This document shows positions 1 through 7,810 of a DNA stretch of 64,000 bases, piece by piece. The position numbers and the translations under genes were made by a program. The notes below the pieces were generated by a model. The model saw only the letters and a list, made by a program, of their open reading frames with translations, had not been told where the DNA came from and searched no databases. Position 1 is the first letter of the stretch; every line of letters begins with the position of its first letter. The DNA comes from Comamonas sp. KCTC 72670 (lineage in GTDB: Bacteria > Myxococcota > Myxococcia > Myxococcales > Myxococcaceae): assembly GCA_014656495.1 (NCBI GenBank), contig BNCN01000005.1, forward strand, positions 1 through 64,000. The letters run 5' to 3'.

Positions 1-181
1 AGAATGTTCCTGGCCACGCTACTTCGGCGGACCTGCCTGCTCGGCTGCACTCAGGTCCCTGATTCTGCTCCGCTTTTCTTCATCACGTTAAACGGACGCG
101 GATGGCTTCTCCCCGGATGCACGGGCGGATGCCGCGGACGACTTCATCAAGGGCAAGGACCTCTTCCTCAACTCCGTCACG
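1..181. other. Left edge: possible frameshifted 5' end of the HAF-repeat gene
   Basis: The frame of the downstream HAF-repeat gene is open from 92 to 181 with codon use like a real gene, but it contains no ATG and is closed by an in-frame TAA at 89-91. A different frame, from ATG at 4, encodes a basic and hydrophobic N-terminus with an LLGC lipobox-like motif at residues 12-15. That frame stays sensible to about position 90. A one-base shift near 88-95 would join the two. This may be a true frameshift, a sequencing error, or chance. Confidence 0.35.
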
Positions 182-1867
182 GTGCGGATGGACGGTGAGG
201 TGTACTCCATCGCGGGGTTCCGGCTTCCGAAGGCCGTGGACTCGCTCAACATCACGCTCAATGGCTCCGACCTGGGCATGGGCTTCAATCAGCCCATTCA
301 CCTGAGTGGTTCGCGGAACGGCAACATCATCCGCTGGACCGTCAACAAGACCTTCAATCCTCCCATCGACCTGGATGGGACCAATGAGGTCCGGCGCATC
401 TCCGGAACGCTCGTCACCAACGCCTCCCTGGTCCCTGGCATCCTGAATCCGCAGTGTGGCTTCAAGCCCTGCGCTCGCAACGTCATCCTGTCGTCCGCGC
501 CGGGGACGCAGCTTCGCGTGGAAGGCGAGGGTGCCTTTGGGATTGATTGGTCACGGGATGTGACACTCCTGCAACTCCGCGCGATGGGCGGATTGGCTCA
601 GCCAGGGCTCCACTCGTTCCACGCGGGGGGCAACGCGCCCCTCTGCTCCGGGACCGAGGACAAGGAGGTCCCGATGGGGGTGTCGCTGACTGGCTTTGCG
701 CCCTCGGGCGGGACGCGGGTGGACATCGAGAGCGCCTTGCCTTCCGGCGTCTCCGTTCCTCCCAACGTGCTGGTCCCGAGCGGCAGGACCTACGCGTCCT
801 TCAACGCCCGGGTGAAGGCGAACTTCACGGGGTCGGTGAATGTGCATGCGTCCTCGAAGGGCACCTTCTTCAACCACATGGTGCAGGTCCTGAACGCGGA
901 GGAATGCAAGCCGCCGTCCCGCAACAACCCGTTCGACATCCGCGAATCCGTCCCGGACATCCTGGCTGGGTGCCTCACCTGCGGCCTGGAGTTCATCGAC
1001 TTCGGGATTCGAGAGCGGGTGCTGCTGCGCGTCCGCGGCCTGGACATGTACTTCGATGGCCTCCAATCCGTCACCCTGGCCCAGGCGTTCGACGTGCTGT
1101 CGGTGAACGCCGTCGACATGACGAACGCTGGGCTCATCGTGGGGACGCTGGTCCCCAAGGCGGGAGAGGCGCCGCAAGCGTTCCTGGTCAGCATGGCTGG
1201 GGGGCCTGCCGAGCCGACGCTGCTGGGCGAGTTCACGCCGACGGCCGTGACGGCCAGGGGCCTGGTTGTCGGTCATCAGCTCATCGGGGGCGTTCGCACC
1301 GCCGTGTATCACGACGGCAAGGACGTCTATTCACTGCCGCTTCCGCCCGCGACCGCCAGCATGGCGACCGCGGTGAGCGAGCTCGGGCACATCGCGGGGA
1401 CCTACGTCCAGGATGCCATCACCCGGGCCTTCCTGATGCAGCCGGATGCCTCGCTTCGGACGTTGCCTCGGATTTCCTCCACCACGGCCACCGTGCCCGT
1501 GGCGGTCAACAACGAGGGGCAGGTCGTTGCCCATTCGGTGAACGCGCTGGGCAACGTGGTCGCGTCGGCGCTCATCGACACGGATGACACGGTCCACGTG
1601 CTCACGCCGCCGCCGGGCTACACGCAGGTCCGCGCCACCTCCATCAACTCCCGCGGGTGGGTGACCGCGACGGCCTCCAACGCGACGACGACCCGCGGCT
1701 TCCTCTACACCCAGCGAGATGGCTGGGTGGACCTCACGCAGCACGTCGACCCGGGGGCCTCCGTGGTCGTGACCGAGGCCCTGCGAATCACCGATGCGAA
1801 CCAGGCCATGGTCCGAGGGCACGCCACGTCCGGCGCCAGCACGTTCTACGTGGTGACGCTCGAGTAG
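182..1867 (+). CDS. Secreted protein with HAF-type extracellular repeats
   Basis: The C-terminal half (about residues 300-560) is built from repeating blocks in which words such as 'LIVGTLV...AFLVSMAGG', 'GLVVGHQ', 'GHIAGTYV...AFLM' and 'GWVTATASN' recur. This is the pattern of the probable extracellular repeat (HAF) family, beta-propeller-like proteins found on surfaces or secreted. The N-terminal 250 residues hold a Cys pair (PQCGFKPC, about residues 93-100) and beta-rich segments I do not recognise. No signal peptide follows the GTG at 182, and coding-like sequence continues upstream to 92, so this start is only the first available one. The real protein probably begins further upstream in a shifted frame. 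Function is unknown; the fold call is moderately sure. Confidence 0.7.
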   Translation: MRMDGEVYSIAGFRLPKAVDSLNITLNGSDLGMGFNQPIHLSGSRNGNIIRWTVNKTFNPPIDLDGTNEVRRISGTLVTNASLVPGILNPQCGFKPCARNVILSSAPGTQLRVEGEGAFGIDWSRDVTLLQLRAMGGLAQPGLHSFHAGGNAPLCSGTEDKEVPMGVSLTGFAPSGGTRVDIESALPSGVSVPPNVLVPSGRTYASFNARVKANFTGSVNVHASSKGTFFNHMVQVLNAEECKPPSRNNPFDIRESVPDILAGCLTCGLEFIDFGIRERVLLRVRGLDMYFDGLQSVTLAQAFDVLSVNAVDMTNAGLIVGTLVPKAGEAPQAFLVSMAGGPAEPTLLGEFTPTAVTARGLVVGHQLIGGVRTAVYHDGKDVYSLPLPPATASMATAVSELGHIAGTYVQDAITRAFLMQPDASLRTLPRISSTTATVPVAVNNEGQVVAHSVNALGNVVASALIDTDDTVHVLTPPPGYTQVRATSINSRGWVTATASNATTTRGFLYTQRDGWVDLTQHVDPGASVVVTEALRITDANQAMVRGHATSGASTFYVVTLE

Positions 1868-1903
1868 GTCGCGAGCCCGAGTTTGTCTTCAAAGGTGATT
1901 GCC

Positions 1904-2647
1904 ATGACGAAATATCAGAATCGATTCCTGCTCATCGCGCTCGTGCTCGCCATGTTTCAAGGGTGCTCTGGGTGTGTCCAAGAGCCGTGTGACCCCAGCA
2001 TCCAGACGCTCCGCCCAGGCGTCTGCCCGGACCCGAACATCCCCGCGGGACAGGCGGGGGGCGAGTGTATCGAGCGCATCCTGGGATACGGATGCGACAG
2101 CTCGGACCTCATGTGTATCTCGAATACCTGTCTTCCCTGCGGTGGGGACGACGAGGTCTGCTGTGGATACCAGCGCTGCAGCGGTGGCGCGGTCTGCGAC
2201 GAGGGACCCACGGATGAGTACCCGACGTGCAATGAAACGTGCACCAGCGTGGGAAGCGCCTGCTGCGCCAACAACCAGTGTGGCCCAGGTCTGACGTGCA
2301 ACGCGAACAGCAAGAAGTGCGAGGCCTCGAACGCGACGTCTTGTGGCGAAGGTGCGAACGTCTACGAAGTTCGGGTTCGTAAGAAGGACACCCACTGCGG
2401 TGGCTTCTACACGATTCGGGCGGACACGCTCGAGCAGGCCAAGGCCTGCCTCCAGCCGCGGCTGGATTACGACTACGCCGAGTTCGTATCGGGCGACGCG
2501 CCACTCCAGTGGTACACCGTCTGTAATCGGCTCGGGATTCCGCCTTGGAGCACGGTGCAGGTCCAGGCGTACTCCCAGGCGGAGGCGCTGACCTGTGCTC
2601 GCTCCTTGTGCACCAACTGCACCCCGGAGCCGGGGGCGTGTAACTAG
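1904..2647 (+). CDS. Cysteine-rich lipoprotein, function unknown
   Basis: A 247-residue protein with a hydrophobic signal segment (residues 8-18) and a lipobox-like FQGC, so Cys21 is the likely lipid-anchored residue. I chose ATG 1904 over an upstream in-frame start at 1883 because AAGGTG lies 7-10 bases before it. The mature protein has about 25 Cys, clustered in short knots (CCGYQRC, CCANNQC) like those of secreted, disulfide-rich myxobacterial proteins. The last 100 residues form a more ordinary domain containing GGFYTIRADTLEQAKACL and a matching AYSQAEALTCA segment. These look like two copies of a small alpha/beta element. It lies 36 bases after the HAF-repeat gene and may share its transcript. 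I do not recognise a family. Confidence 0.75.
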   Translation: MTKYQNRFLLIALVLAMFQGCSGCVQEPCDPSIQTLRPGVCPDPNIPAGQAGGECIERILGYGCDSSDLMCISNTCLPCGGDDEVCCGYQRCSGGAVCDEGPTDEYPTCNETCTSVGSACCANNQCGPGLTCNANSKKCEASNATSCGEGANVYEVRVRKKDTHCGGFYTIRADTLEQAKACLQPRLDYDYAEFVSGDAPLQWYTVCNRLGIPPWSTVQVQAYSQAEALTCARSLCTNCTPEPGACN

Positions 2648-2759
2648 CTCTCCCGCGAGGCACGACAAGGCGGAGCTGCTGCGTTCATGTGGCGTAAGGC
2701 ACGTGCACCGGCAGCTCCGCCGACGTTTTCGTGGATGCTGCGCCGCCGATGTAACGGCG

Positions 2760-3488
2760 TCACCGCACGGGAAGTTCGAGAAAGCGGATGCCATCCAGCT
2801 TTGATTGAAGGACTGCGTCCCTGAAGCGTTCTGTGCCTACCAGCATCGTTGCGAAGTTCCCCACGCGGAACAAGTCGAGCTCCGAGGGCAGTGCTGACGC
2901 GTCGAGTAAGGGCTCGTCGGGGCGAGAAAGGTCCACCCTGCCGCAGGTGCCACACGGAGGGGCCGTATCCGTTGGGAGGCAGTCAGGATGCAGGCGTCCA
3001 CGAAGGGGAATCTGGGGCTCGAAGTATGCCGGTGGTGACTTCTGCCGGAACCGTAACGAGGCGCTGCCGCCTCCCATGAGGTCGCGGACATCCTTCATTT
3101 GGAGCTGTTTCAGCGAATCCTCGCGCATCAGCAGCAGCGCGTTTCCCACCCACGTCAGAGGCCCGAGGTCTCCTCGGGCCGTGCCTTCCAGCGGGCCGAA
3201 TCGAGTTCCTGGTGGGAGCGGTGCGTGGGGGGGCGCCAGCGGACGCACGAGTTCACGCAGCCGAGCGTATTCAGAGAAAGGTTCGGGCCTTGCCTTCAAG
3301 AAAGAGGTTTGTTCAGGGAGCGCGGACAGGTCAACGGCGGGGTAGTAGTGGCCCACGCTCGCCCAGGTCTCGCCACATCCCGGGCAATTGGCGAGCCCTG
3401 GCAGCTTCCACCGATGAGCCGCGTTGATGTCGCCTGCGTGGCGAGAGGTCGCGGCCTTGTCTTCGACGAGCCAGTAGTAGCGGGTCAT
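2760..3488 (-). CDS. sitI-like: SitI6-family double-CXXCG immunity protein (predicted)
   Basis: A 242-residue cytoplasmic protein with no signal peptide and two CXXCG motifs, CPGCG at residues 35-39 and CGTCG at 179-183. These suit a structural zinc site made by the two ends of the protein. The double-CXXCG arrangement defines a Myxococcus paralogous family annotated as SitI6-type immunity proteins. It starts 6 bases after the stop of the SitA-like lipoprotein and is almost certainly co-transcribed with it. In the outer-membrane-exchange system, the immunity protein protects the producer from its own transferred toxin in the cytoplasm. The family call rests on the motif pair and the gene order; which toxin it neutralises is inferred from adjacency. 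Confidence 0.85.
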   Translation of the reverse strand: MTRYYWLVEDKAATSRHAGDINAAHRWKLPGLANCPGCGETWASVGHYYPAVDLSALPEQTSFLKARPEPFSEYARLRELVRPLAPPHAPLPPGTRFGPLEGTARGDLGPLTWVGNALLLMREDSLKQLQMKDVRDLMGGGSASLRFRQKSPPAYFEPQIPLRGRLHPDCLPTDTAPPCGTCGRVDLSRPDEPLLDASALPSELDLFRVGNFATMLVGTERFRDAVLQSKLDGIRFLELPVR

Positions 3489-3494
3489 TCGTCG

Positions 3495-4160
3495 TCATGC
3501 TCCCGGCCGGGAATAGTAGGGCTGAAGCGGGCCGCCCAGGAGTTGGAAGCGGTAGATGAGCTGTCCGGCATGCTTGTAGATGTCCTCCGGACGGGCGTTG
3601 GGCTTGGCCTCCATGAACTCCCGCCAGGCTTGATTCCACGCGCCGCCGCGCTCTCCGCCCCGATGAATCCGTTGGTGGAGGTCGCGTGGAATCGGGATGG
3701 TGTAGTGGTGGATCTTCACGCCTTGGGTCTCGAACCACTCCGCGAGGTCGCGGGCCTGAGAAAAAATGTGGTGCTTCTCCCATCTTCCCGCAGGCAGTTG
3801 GTGGGAAGGTGGGATGATTCGCTCTGGTGCACCATTCCAATTGGGGAAGACCATGACGGCTCCCCTTGGAAGTTGCTGCCCATGTCCCCAGTTTCTCCTG
3901 GGGCCGGCGCCCGGAGCCGCAGCCGCAACTGGAGGCCGCGCTGGTGGAAACCGTGCCAGCTCGAATGGGCGGATGTCGTCGCCGCAGCGGTAGAATCCGC
4001 AGGCATCGCCGATACACAACAAGTTGACGCAAGGTGCTTCCGGACTCGGGCGACACTCCGTGCTCGCGTCAGCTGCTGCCTGTGCTCGGGATGACTCCGT
4101 GGTGGCGCATCCCTGCATGAACACGGCGAGCAGCAGTCGGAGGAGAAGCCGGGGGCCCAT
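3495..4160 (-). CDS. sitA-like: SitA6-family polymorphic toxin lipoprotein (predicted)
   Basis: A 221-residue lipoprotein: signal segment at residues 5-15, lipobox MQGC, lipidated Cys18. A Cys-rich stalk (to about residue 60) and a Pro/Ala-rich linker (72-100) follow. The C-terminal domain has KHHIFSQ (His130, His131), IHHYTIPIP (His151, His152), LHQRIH (His162, His166) and a WNQAW signature (175-179). This is the DUF2380/TIGR02269 pattern now linked to SitA6 toxins, and it resembles a small HNH or His-Me-finger nuclease. Known SitA lipoproteins move between kin cells by TraA/TraB outer membrane exchange and kill cells that lack the matching SitI. The immunity gene follows directly. Nuclease activity is inferred from the His pattern. 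An RBS (GGGAG) lies 10 bases before ATG. Confidence 0.85.
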   Translation of the reverse strand: MGPRLLLRLLLAVFMQGCATTESSRAQAAADASTECRPSPEAPCVNLLCIGDACGFYRCGDDIRPFELARFPPARPPVAAAAPGAGPRRNWGHGQQLPRGAVMVFPNWNGAPERIIPPSHQLPAGRWEKHHIFSQARDLAEWFETQGVKIHHYTIPIPRDLHQRIHRGGERGGAWNQAWREFMEAKPNARPEDIYKHAGQLIYRFQLLGGPLQPYYSRPGA

Positions 4161-4280
4161 CGGTTGATGCTCCCAGGTGCAGGTGCTGGCTTTTTAGTGT
4201 TTTAACTGAATTCAGGATTGACGCAAGGGTGAGCCACCTGCCAGTTCTCCGTGCTGCGGGAAATGGGAGACCGCACCGAC
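4161..4280. promoter_or_regulatory. Divergent promoter region between sitA-like and GH26 genes
   Basis: The segment at about 4190-4215 (TTTTTAGTGTTTTAACTGAA) is strikingly AT-rich for this genome. It lies where a promoter for the minus-strand toxin gene is expected. On the minus strand, TTGCGT is followed 16 bases later by TAAAAC, a weak sigma-70-like pair. No start site is known; this is a composition-based guess. Confidence 0.35.
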
Positions 4281-5498
4281 ATGCACACGTCATCGATTGC
4301 TGCGTCGCTACGTTTTTCGAATCCCCTCCAGAGACTCATTAGGGGCGCTGCCGTATGCGTCACCGCCCTGCTCCTCAACCTGAGTCCCACGGAGGCCCAG
4401 GCCCAGGTCCCGCGGACGCTGAGCACACCGTCCCCGTCACCGCAGGCGCGGAAGGTCTTCGACCTGCTGGTGACGCTGGAGAACAACAGCCGCAACGGCG
4501 TGTCCAAGCAGACCATCATGGGACAGCACTGCGAGGCGCAGAAGGAGCGCTACGCGGGCGAGTACTGGGTGCGCGTGGGCGAAATCGCGGGGCGCCGGCC
4601 GGGCTTCGTGGAGTTCGACTTCGGGCCGGGCAACTACGGGCCCACGTACCAGGCGCCCTACGTGGACACGTCCGTCGGCTTCGCGCGCGACCGCTTCCTC
4701 TTCGGCGAGGGCATCGTCGGCTTCAGCTTCCACCAGTCCTATCCCGGCGCGTCCGTGAAGAGCTGGGAGAACAACTTCCGGCAGTCGTGGATGGACTCCA
4801 ATTGGTTCGGCCGCGTCATCAACTGGCAGGCGAACACGGCGGAGTACCGCGCGCTCCTGGCGGACCTGTCCTTCGCGGCGGACAAGCTCGCCATCCTGAA
4901 GCAGCTCAACGTGCCGGTGCTGTACCGCCCGTTCCACGAGATGAACAAGCGCCCCACCGCGTCGCCGTTCTGGTGGTCCAACCAGGACCCCGCCCAGTAC
5001 CGGCAGCTGTGGGTCATCATGCATGACTACCTGGTGAAGACGCGGGGGCTCGACAACCTCATCTTCGTCTGGTCGCCGTACGAGTGGGACGGCACCTACG
5101 GCGGTGACCCGTGGAGCTACTACCCGGGCGATGACCGCGTCGACGTGGTCGCGGTGGACATCTACCACGGCAATCCCTACTTCCCGGGGCAGTTCTACAC
5201 GGACCTGGGTGCGCGCTACCGCAAGCCGCGCATGCTCGCGGAGACGGACAAGCTCCCGGTGCGCTGGGGGGACAGCCGCTACGCCACGGTGTCTGAGATT
5301 GACGCGCGGCCCTGGGTGCTCTGGTCCGTGTGGGGCGACACGCTGCTCTACAACGTGGGCACCACCACGCCGAACGACTGGAATGTGTCGAGCAACCACA
5401 AGGCCATCCGCGACAGCTACAGCTACCACGACGGCAGCATCTGGCGCGTGCTTACCGGAGGCTCCAACCCCACGTACAACTGGGGCTCGCTGCGCTGA
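4281..5498 (+). CDS. Secreted GH26 beta-mannanase
   Basis: A 405-residue exported glycoside hydrolase of family 26, whose members mostly cleave beta-1,4-mannan. The PFHEMN motif carries the presumed acid/base Glu220, and the MLAETDK motif carries the presumed nucleophile Glu321. Flanking signatures are typical of GH26: GQH early in the domain, GFSFHQSYPG, and FVWSPYEWDG...YYPGDDRVDVVAVDIY. The signal peptide runs to about residue 42 (AEAQAQ). I prefer ATG 4281 over the upstream GTG 4251 and ATG 4263 because it gives a normal signal peptide. It is transcribed away from the toxin gene and is probably used to degrade plant or fungal mannan. Substrate is inferred from the family. Confidence 0.9.
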   Translation: MHTSSIAASLRFSNPLQRLIRGAAVCVTALLLNLSPTEAQAQVPRTLSTPSPSPQARKVFDLLVTLENNSRNGVSKQTIMGQHCEAQKERYAGEYWVRVGEIAGRRPGFVEFDFGPGNYGPTYQAPYVDTSVGFARDRFLFGEGIVGFSFHQSYPGASVKSWENNFRQSWMDSNWFGRVINWQANTAEYRALLADLSFAADKLAILKQLNVPVLYRPFHEMNKRPTASPFWWSNQDPAQYRQLWVIMHDYLVKTRGLDNLIFVWSPYEWDGTYGGDPWSYYPGDDRVDVVAVDIYHGNPYFPGQFYTDLGARYRKPRMLAETDKLPVRWGDSRYATVSEIDARPWVLWSVWGDTLLYNVGTTTPNDWNVSSNHKAIRDSYSYHDGSIWRVLTGGSNPTYNWGSLR

Positions 5499-5519
5499 CG
5501 CCCACGCACCAGGGCGGGC

Positions 5520-5542
5520 CCTGAGCGAGAAGACCGCTCAGG
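5520..5542. terminator. Hairpin between convergent GH26 and SDR genes
   Basis: CCTGAGCG, a 7-base loop, then CGCTCAGG form a perfect 8-bp stem. It overlaps the stop codon of the minus-strand gene (5538-5540). There is no U-tract, as is common in GC-rich genomes. It could end transcription from both sides. Confidence 0.5.
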
Positions 5543-6197
5543 CGCCCGCGGCGGCGACCTCGGCCCAGAGGGTGTCGCCCTCCAGCACCTGGTTCAGCGG
5601 CGCGCGCCGCTCGGAGACGCGCAGCAGCACGGCGGCGAGCTGGTCCAGGTGGATGGGCCGCATGCTCCGCAGCGGCGGCAGCTTCGTGAGCGCGCGCAGC
5701 ACGGGGTGGATGTGGTGGTACTCGCCCTCGAAGGCGGGTGGGCGGACAATCGTCCACGGGATGCCGCTCTCGCGCACCAGCCGCTCCGCCTCCGCCTTGG
5801 CCTTGAGGTACGCGCCCACCGGGCGGCCCGCGCCCACCGAGCTGAGCAGCACCAGGTGGTCCACGCCCGTGCGCTTCGCCGCATCCACCAGGTGCCGCGT
5901 GGTGCCGATGTCGCTCGTCTCGTAGGTGTCCCCCGAACCGAAGCGCTTGCGCATGGTGCCGATGAGCTGGAGCACCGTGGTGACGCCCGCGCCGCGAAGC
6001 TGCTCCACCAGCGCGTCCTCGTGTGTCAGCTCCACCACCGCCTTGTGAGGCCACTCGCGGGCCAACTCGCTGCTCGCGCTCTTGGGGCGCAGGTGCGCCG
6101 TCGCGGGCACGCCGCGCGCAATCGCCTGGCGCATCACGTTGCGGCCGGTGGCTCCGGTGGCGCCCGCGACGAAGAGGTGACGGGGGGACATGTTCAT
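5538..6197 (-). CDS. NmrA/atypical SDR-type NAD(P)-binding protein
   Basis: A 219-residue protein beginning with a Rossmann motif, LFVAGATGATG (residues 6-16), the GxxGxxG form of atypical SDRs that bind NAD(P)H. The segments LLSSVGAG and the later IVRPPAFEGEY match the NmrA/NAD(P)H-binding branch, which includes redox sensors and small-molecule reductases. I chose ATG 6197 (GGAG 7 bases upstream). The open frame extends further upstream, but the added residues look non-coding. The protein is single-domain and cytoplasmic. No neighbour indicates its substrate; it is convergent with the mannanase and divergent from the DUF2378 gene. Confidence 0.8.
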   Translation of the reverse strand: MNMSPRHLFVAGATGATGRNVMRQAIARGVPATAHLRPKSASSELAREWPHKAVVELTHEDALVEQLRGAGVTTVLQLIGTMRKRFGSGDTYETSDIGTTRHLVDAAKRTGVDHLVLLSSVGAGRPVGAYLKAKAEAERLVRESGIPWTIVRPPAFEGEYHHIHPVLRALTKLPPLRSMRPIHLDQLAAVLLRVSERRAPLNQVLEGDTLWAEVAAAGA

Positions 6198-6421
6198 GAC
6201 GGGCTCCGGCGAAGGCGGAAGGACAATCGACGCGCCGAGAAGACGGATGACGCGGGCTGTCGGCTCTTCACCACACCGCGTCGCGCGCGCCCAGCGCCGA
6301 ATGTCACGGCGTGTTGAATGCGTCACGCGCCCGGGTCACCCGGCCAAGTGTTGATAATTCATCGTGGCTGGGGGACCCGCCGGGTTGAGGACCTGTCACC
6401 CAGACGATACATTGCCGCGGC

Positions 6422-6964
6422 TTGGAAAAACCTGAACCCCTTGTATTCCAGCAGAGCTTCCAGGGTCTGATTCGCGCGTTGGGCGAGGACCTGGACGACG
6501 TCTGTGCGGGCCGGCTGCGAGCAGCGGGGCTCGACACGCAGGGCTCGCTCGCCCTGGCCTATCCCCTGGAGGTCTGGGTCGCGGCGCTGAAGGTGGCCGC
6601 GGCCACCCTGGCGCCCGAGTCGCCCCTGGACGAGGCCGCCGCGGTGGTGGGCAAGCGCTTCGTGGAGGGCTTCAGCTCCACGCTCATCGGCAGCGCGCTG
6701 CTGGGCACCGTCCGGCTGCTGGGTCCGCAGCGCATGCTGGCGCGGATGACGCGCAACCTGCGCACGGGCACCAACTATCTGGAAGCGCACATGGAGCAGC
6801 TGGGGCCCACCCGGTATGCGCTCACCTGCCGGCCCGTGGTGGTGGCGGGCTTCTACGTGGGGCTCTTCCTGGCGGGCCTGGAGGCCAGCGGGGCCCGCGA
6901 CCCGGCGGTCCGGATTGTCCGCAGGGAGGGCGAGGAGGCGGTGTACGACATCGCTTGGGGGTGA
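6422..6964 (+). CDS. DUF2378 family protein
   Basis: A 180-residue protein of the DUF2378/TIGR02265 family, a paralogous group expanded in Myxococcus and relatives with no known biochemical role. Typical features are the opening 'VFQQSFQGLIRAL', the central GKRFVEGFSSTLIG and the closing RPVVVAGFYVGLFLAGLEASG. There is no signal peptide; one hydrophobic stretch near residues 140-155 is probably buried. The start is TTG at 6422, the only start that keeps the family N-terminus, and no clear ribosome site precedes it. It stands 36 bases before the ExoD-like gene and may be co-transcribed with it. Confidence 0.85.
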   Translation: MEKPEPLVFQQSFQGLIRALGEDLDDVCAGRLRAAGLDTQGSLALAYPLEVWVAALKVAAATLAPESPLDEAAAVVGKRFVEGFSSTLIGSALLGTVRLLGPQRMLARMTRNLRTGTNYLEAHMEQLGPTRYALTCRPVVVAGFYVGLFLAGLEASGARDPAVRIVRREGEEAVYDIAWG

Positions 6965-7000
6965 GCATCAGGGAGGAGGGCGTGGTAGTGACGGCCTGAA

Positions 7001-7672
7001 ATGTCCACGCCTTCGTCGAACCCTTCGTCCTCGTCCGCGAGCTTCTCCGACACCCAGGTCCAGCTCTCCGCCACGCTCCGCGCCCTGTCCTCGCGGCTGC
7101 CCGAATCCCTGACGGTGCGCGAGCTGATGCAGGCGTGTGGCGAGCAGGGCCTGCTGCTCTTCTGCTGCATCCTGACCTTCCCCTTCCTCCTGCCCGTGTC
7201 GATTCCGGGCGTGTCCACGGTGTTCGGCCTCCTCATCGTCCTCATCGGCGTGGGGGTGACGTTCAACCGGACGCCCTGGCTGCCGCGCAAGCTGCTGGAC
7301 AAGACGCTGCTGCGCACCAACCTGGCGCCAGCGCTCGACAAGGGCGCGGAGGTCTTCACGAAGTACGTGGACCGGCTGAGCAAGCCGCGGCTGCTGGCCC
7401 TCACGCACGGTAGCAGCACCAACCGTTTCAACGGCTTCATGCTGTTCTTCGCCGGCGTGCTGCTGATGATGCCCTTCGGGCTCATTCCGTTCAGCAACAC
7501 GCTCCCGGCGCTCGCGGCGCTCTTCTTCGCCATCGGCATCCTGCAGCGCGACGGCTACTTCATCCTCATGGGGCACGGCATGACGGTGGGCACGCTCACC
7601 TACTTCACCGTCCTCATCTACGGCGCCGTGCAGGGTGGCCGCAGCCTGGCCAGCGTCTTCGCCGGCGGCTGA
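7001..7672 (+). CDS. ExoD-like exopolysaccharide synthesis membrane protein
   Basis: A 223-residue integral membrane protein of the ExoD family, first known from rhizobial exopolysaccharide synthesis. After a Ser-rich N-terminal tail (residues 1-20) comes a family-typical helix (LSSRLPESLTVRELMQACGEQGLLLFCCIL). Hydrophobic segments follow at about 47-68, 72-90, 147-165, 165-185 and 190-215. The signatures FPFLLPVSIPGVSTVFGLLI and MPFGLIPFSNTLPALAALFFAIGILQRDGYFI are characteristic. The biochemical role of ExoD is not established; links to polysaccharide and alkali stress come from the family. A hairpin follows the stop codon. Confidence 0.88.
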   Translation: MSTPSSNPSSSSASFSDTQVQLSATLRALSSRLPESLTVRELMQACGEQGLLLFCCILTFPFLLPVSIPGVSTVFGLLIVLIGVGVTFNRTPWLPRKLLDKTLLRTNLAPALDKGAEVFTKYVDRLSKPRLLALTHGSSTNRFNGFMLFFAGVLLMMPFGLIPFSNTLPALAALFFAIGILQRDGYFILMGHGMTVGTLTYFTVLIYGAVQGGRSLASVFAGG

Positions 7673-7692
7673 GCCCGCAGTGGGTGCGGGCT
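7672..7692 (+). terminator. Hairpin after the ExoD-like gene
   Basis: AGCCCGCA and TGCGGGCT form a perfect 8-bp stem around a 5-base loop, starting at the last base of the stop codon. There is no T-run after it. Likely a terminator or an mRNA 3'-end stabiliser. Confidence 0.5.
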
Positions 7693-7810
7693 GACCTGCC
7701 GCCCAGGTTGACCTCATTTGCCCGGTACGCCGGGCATGACGGTCCATCTGGAATCCGTCCTACCGTCCCCGGGCGTTCTCGTTATCATCCGTCCGGGCGG
7801 CCCCCCCCTG

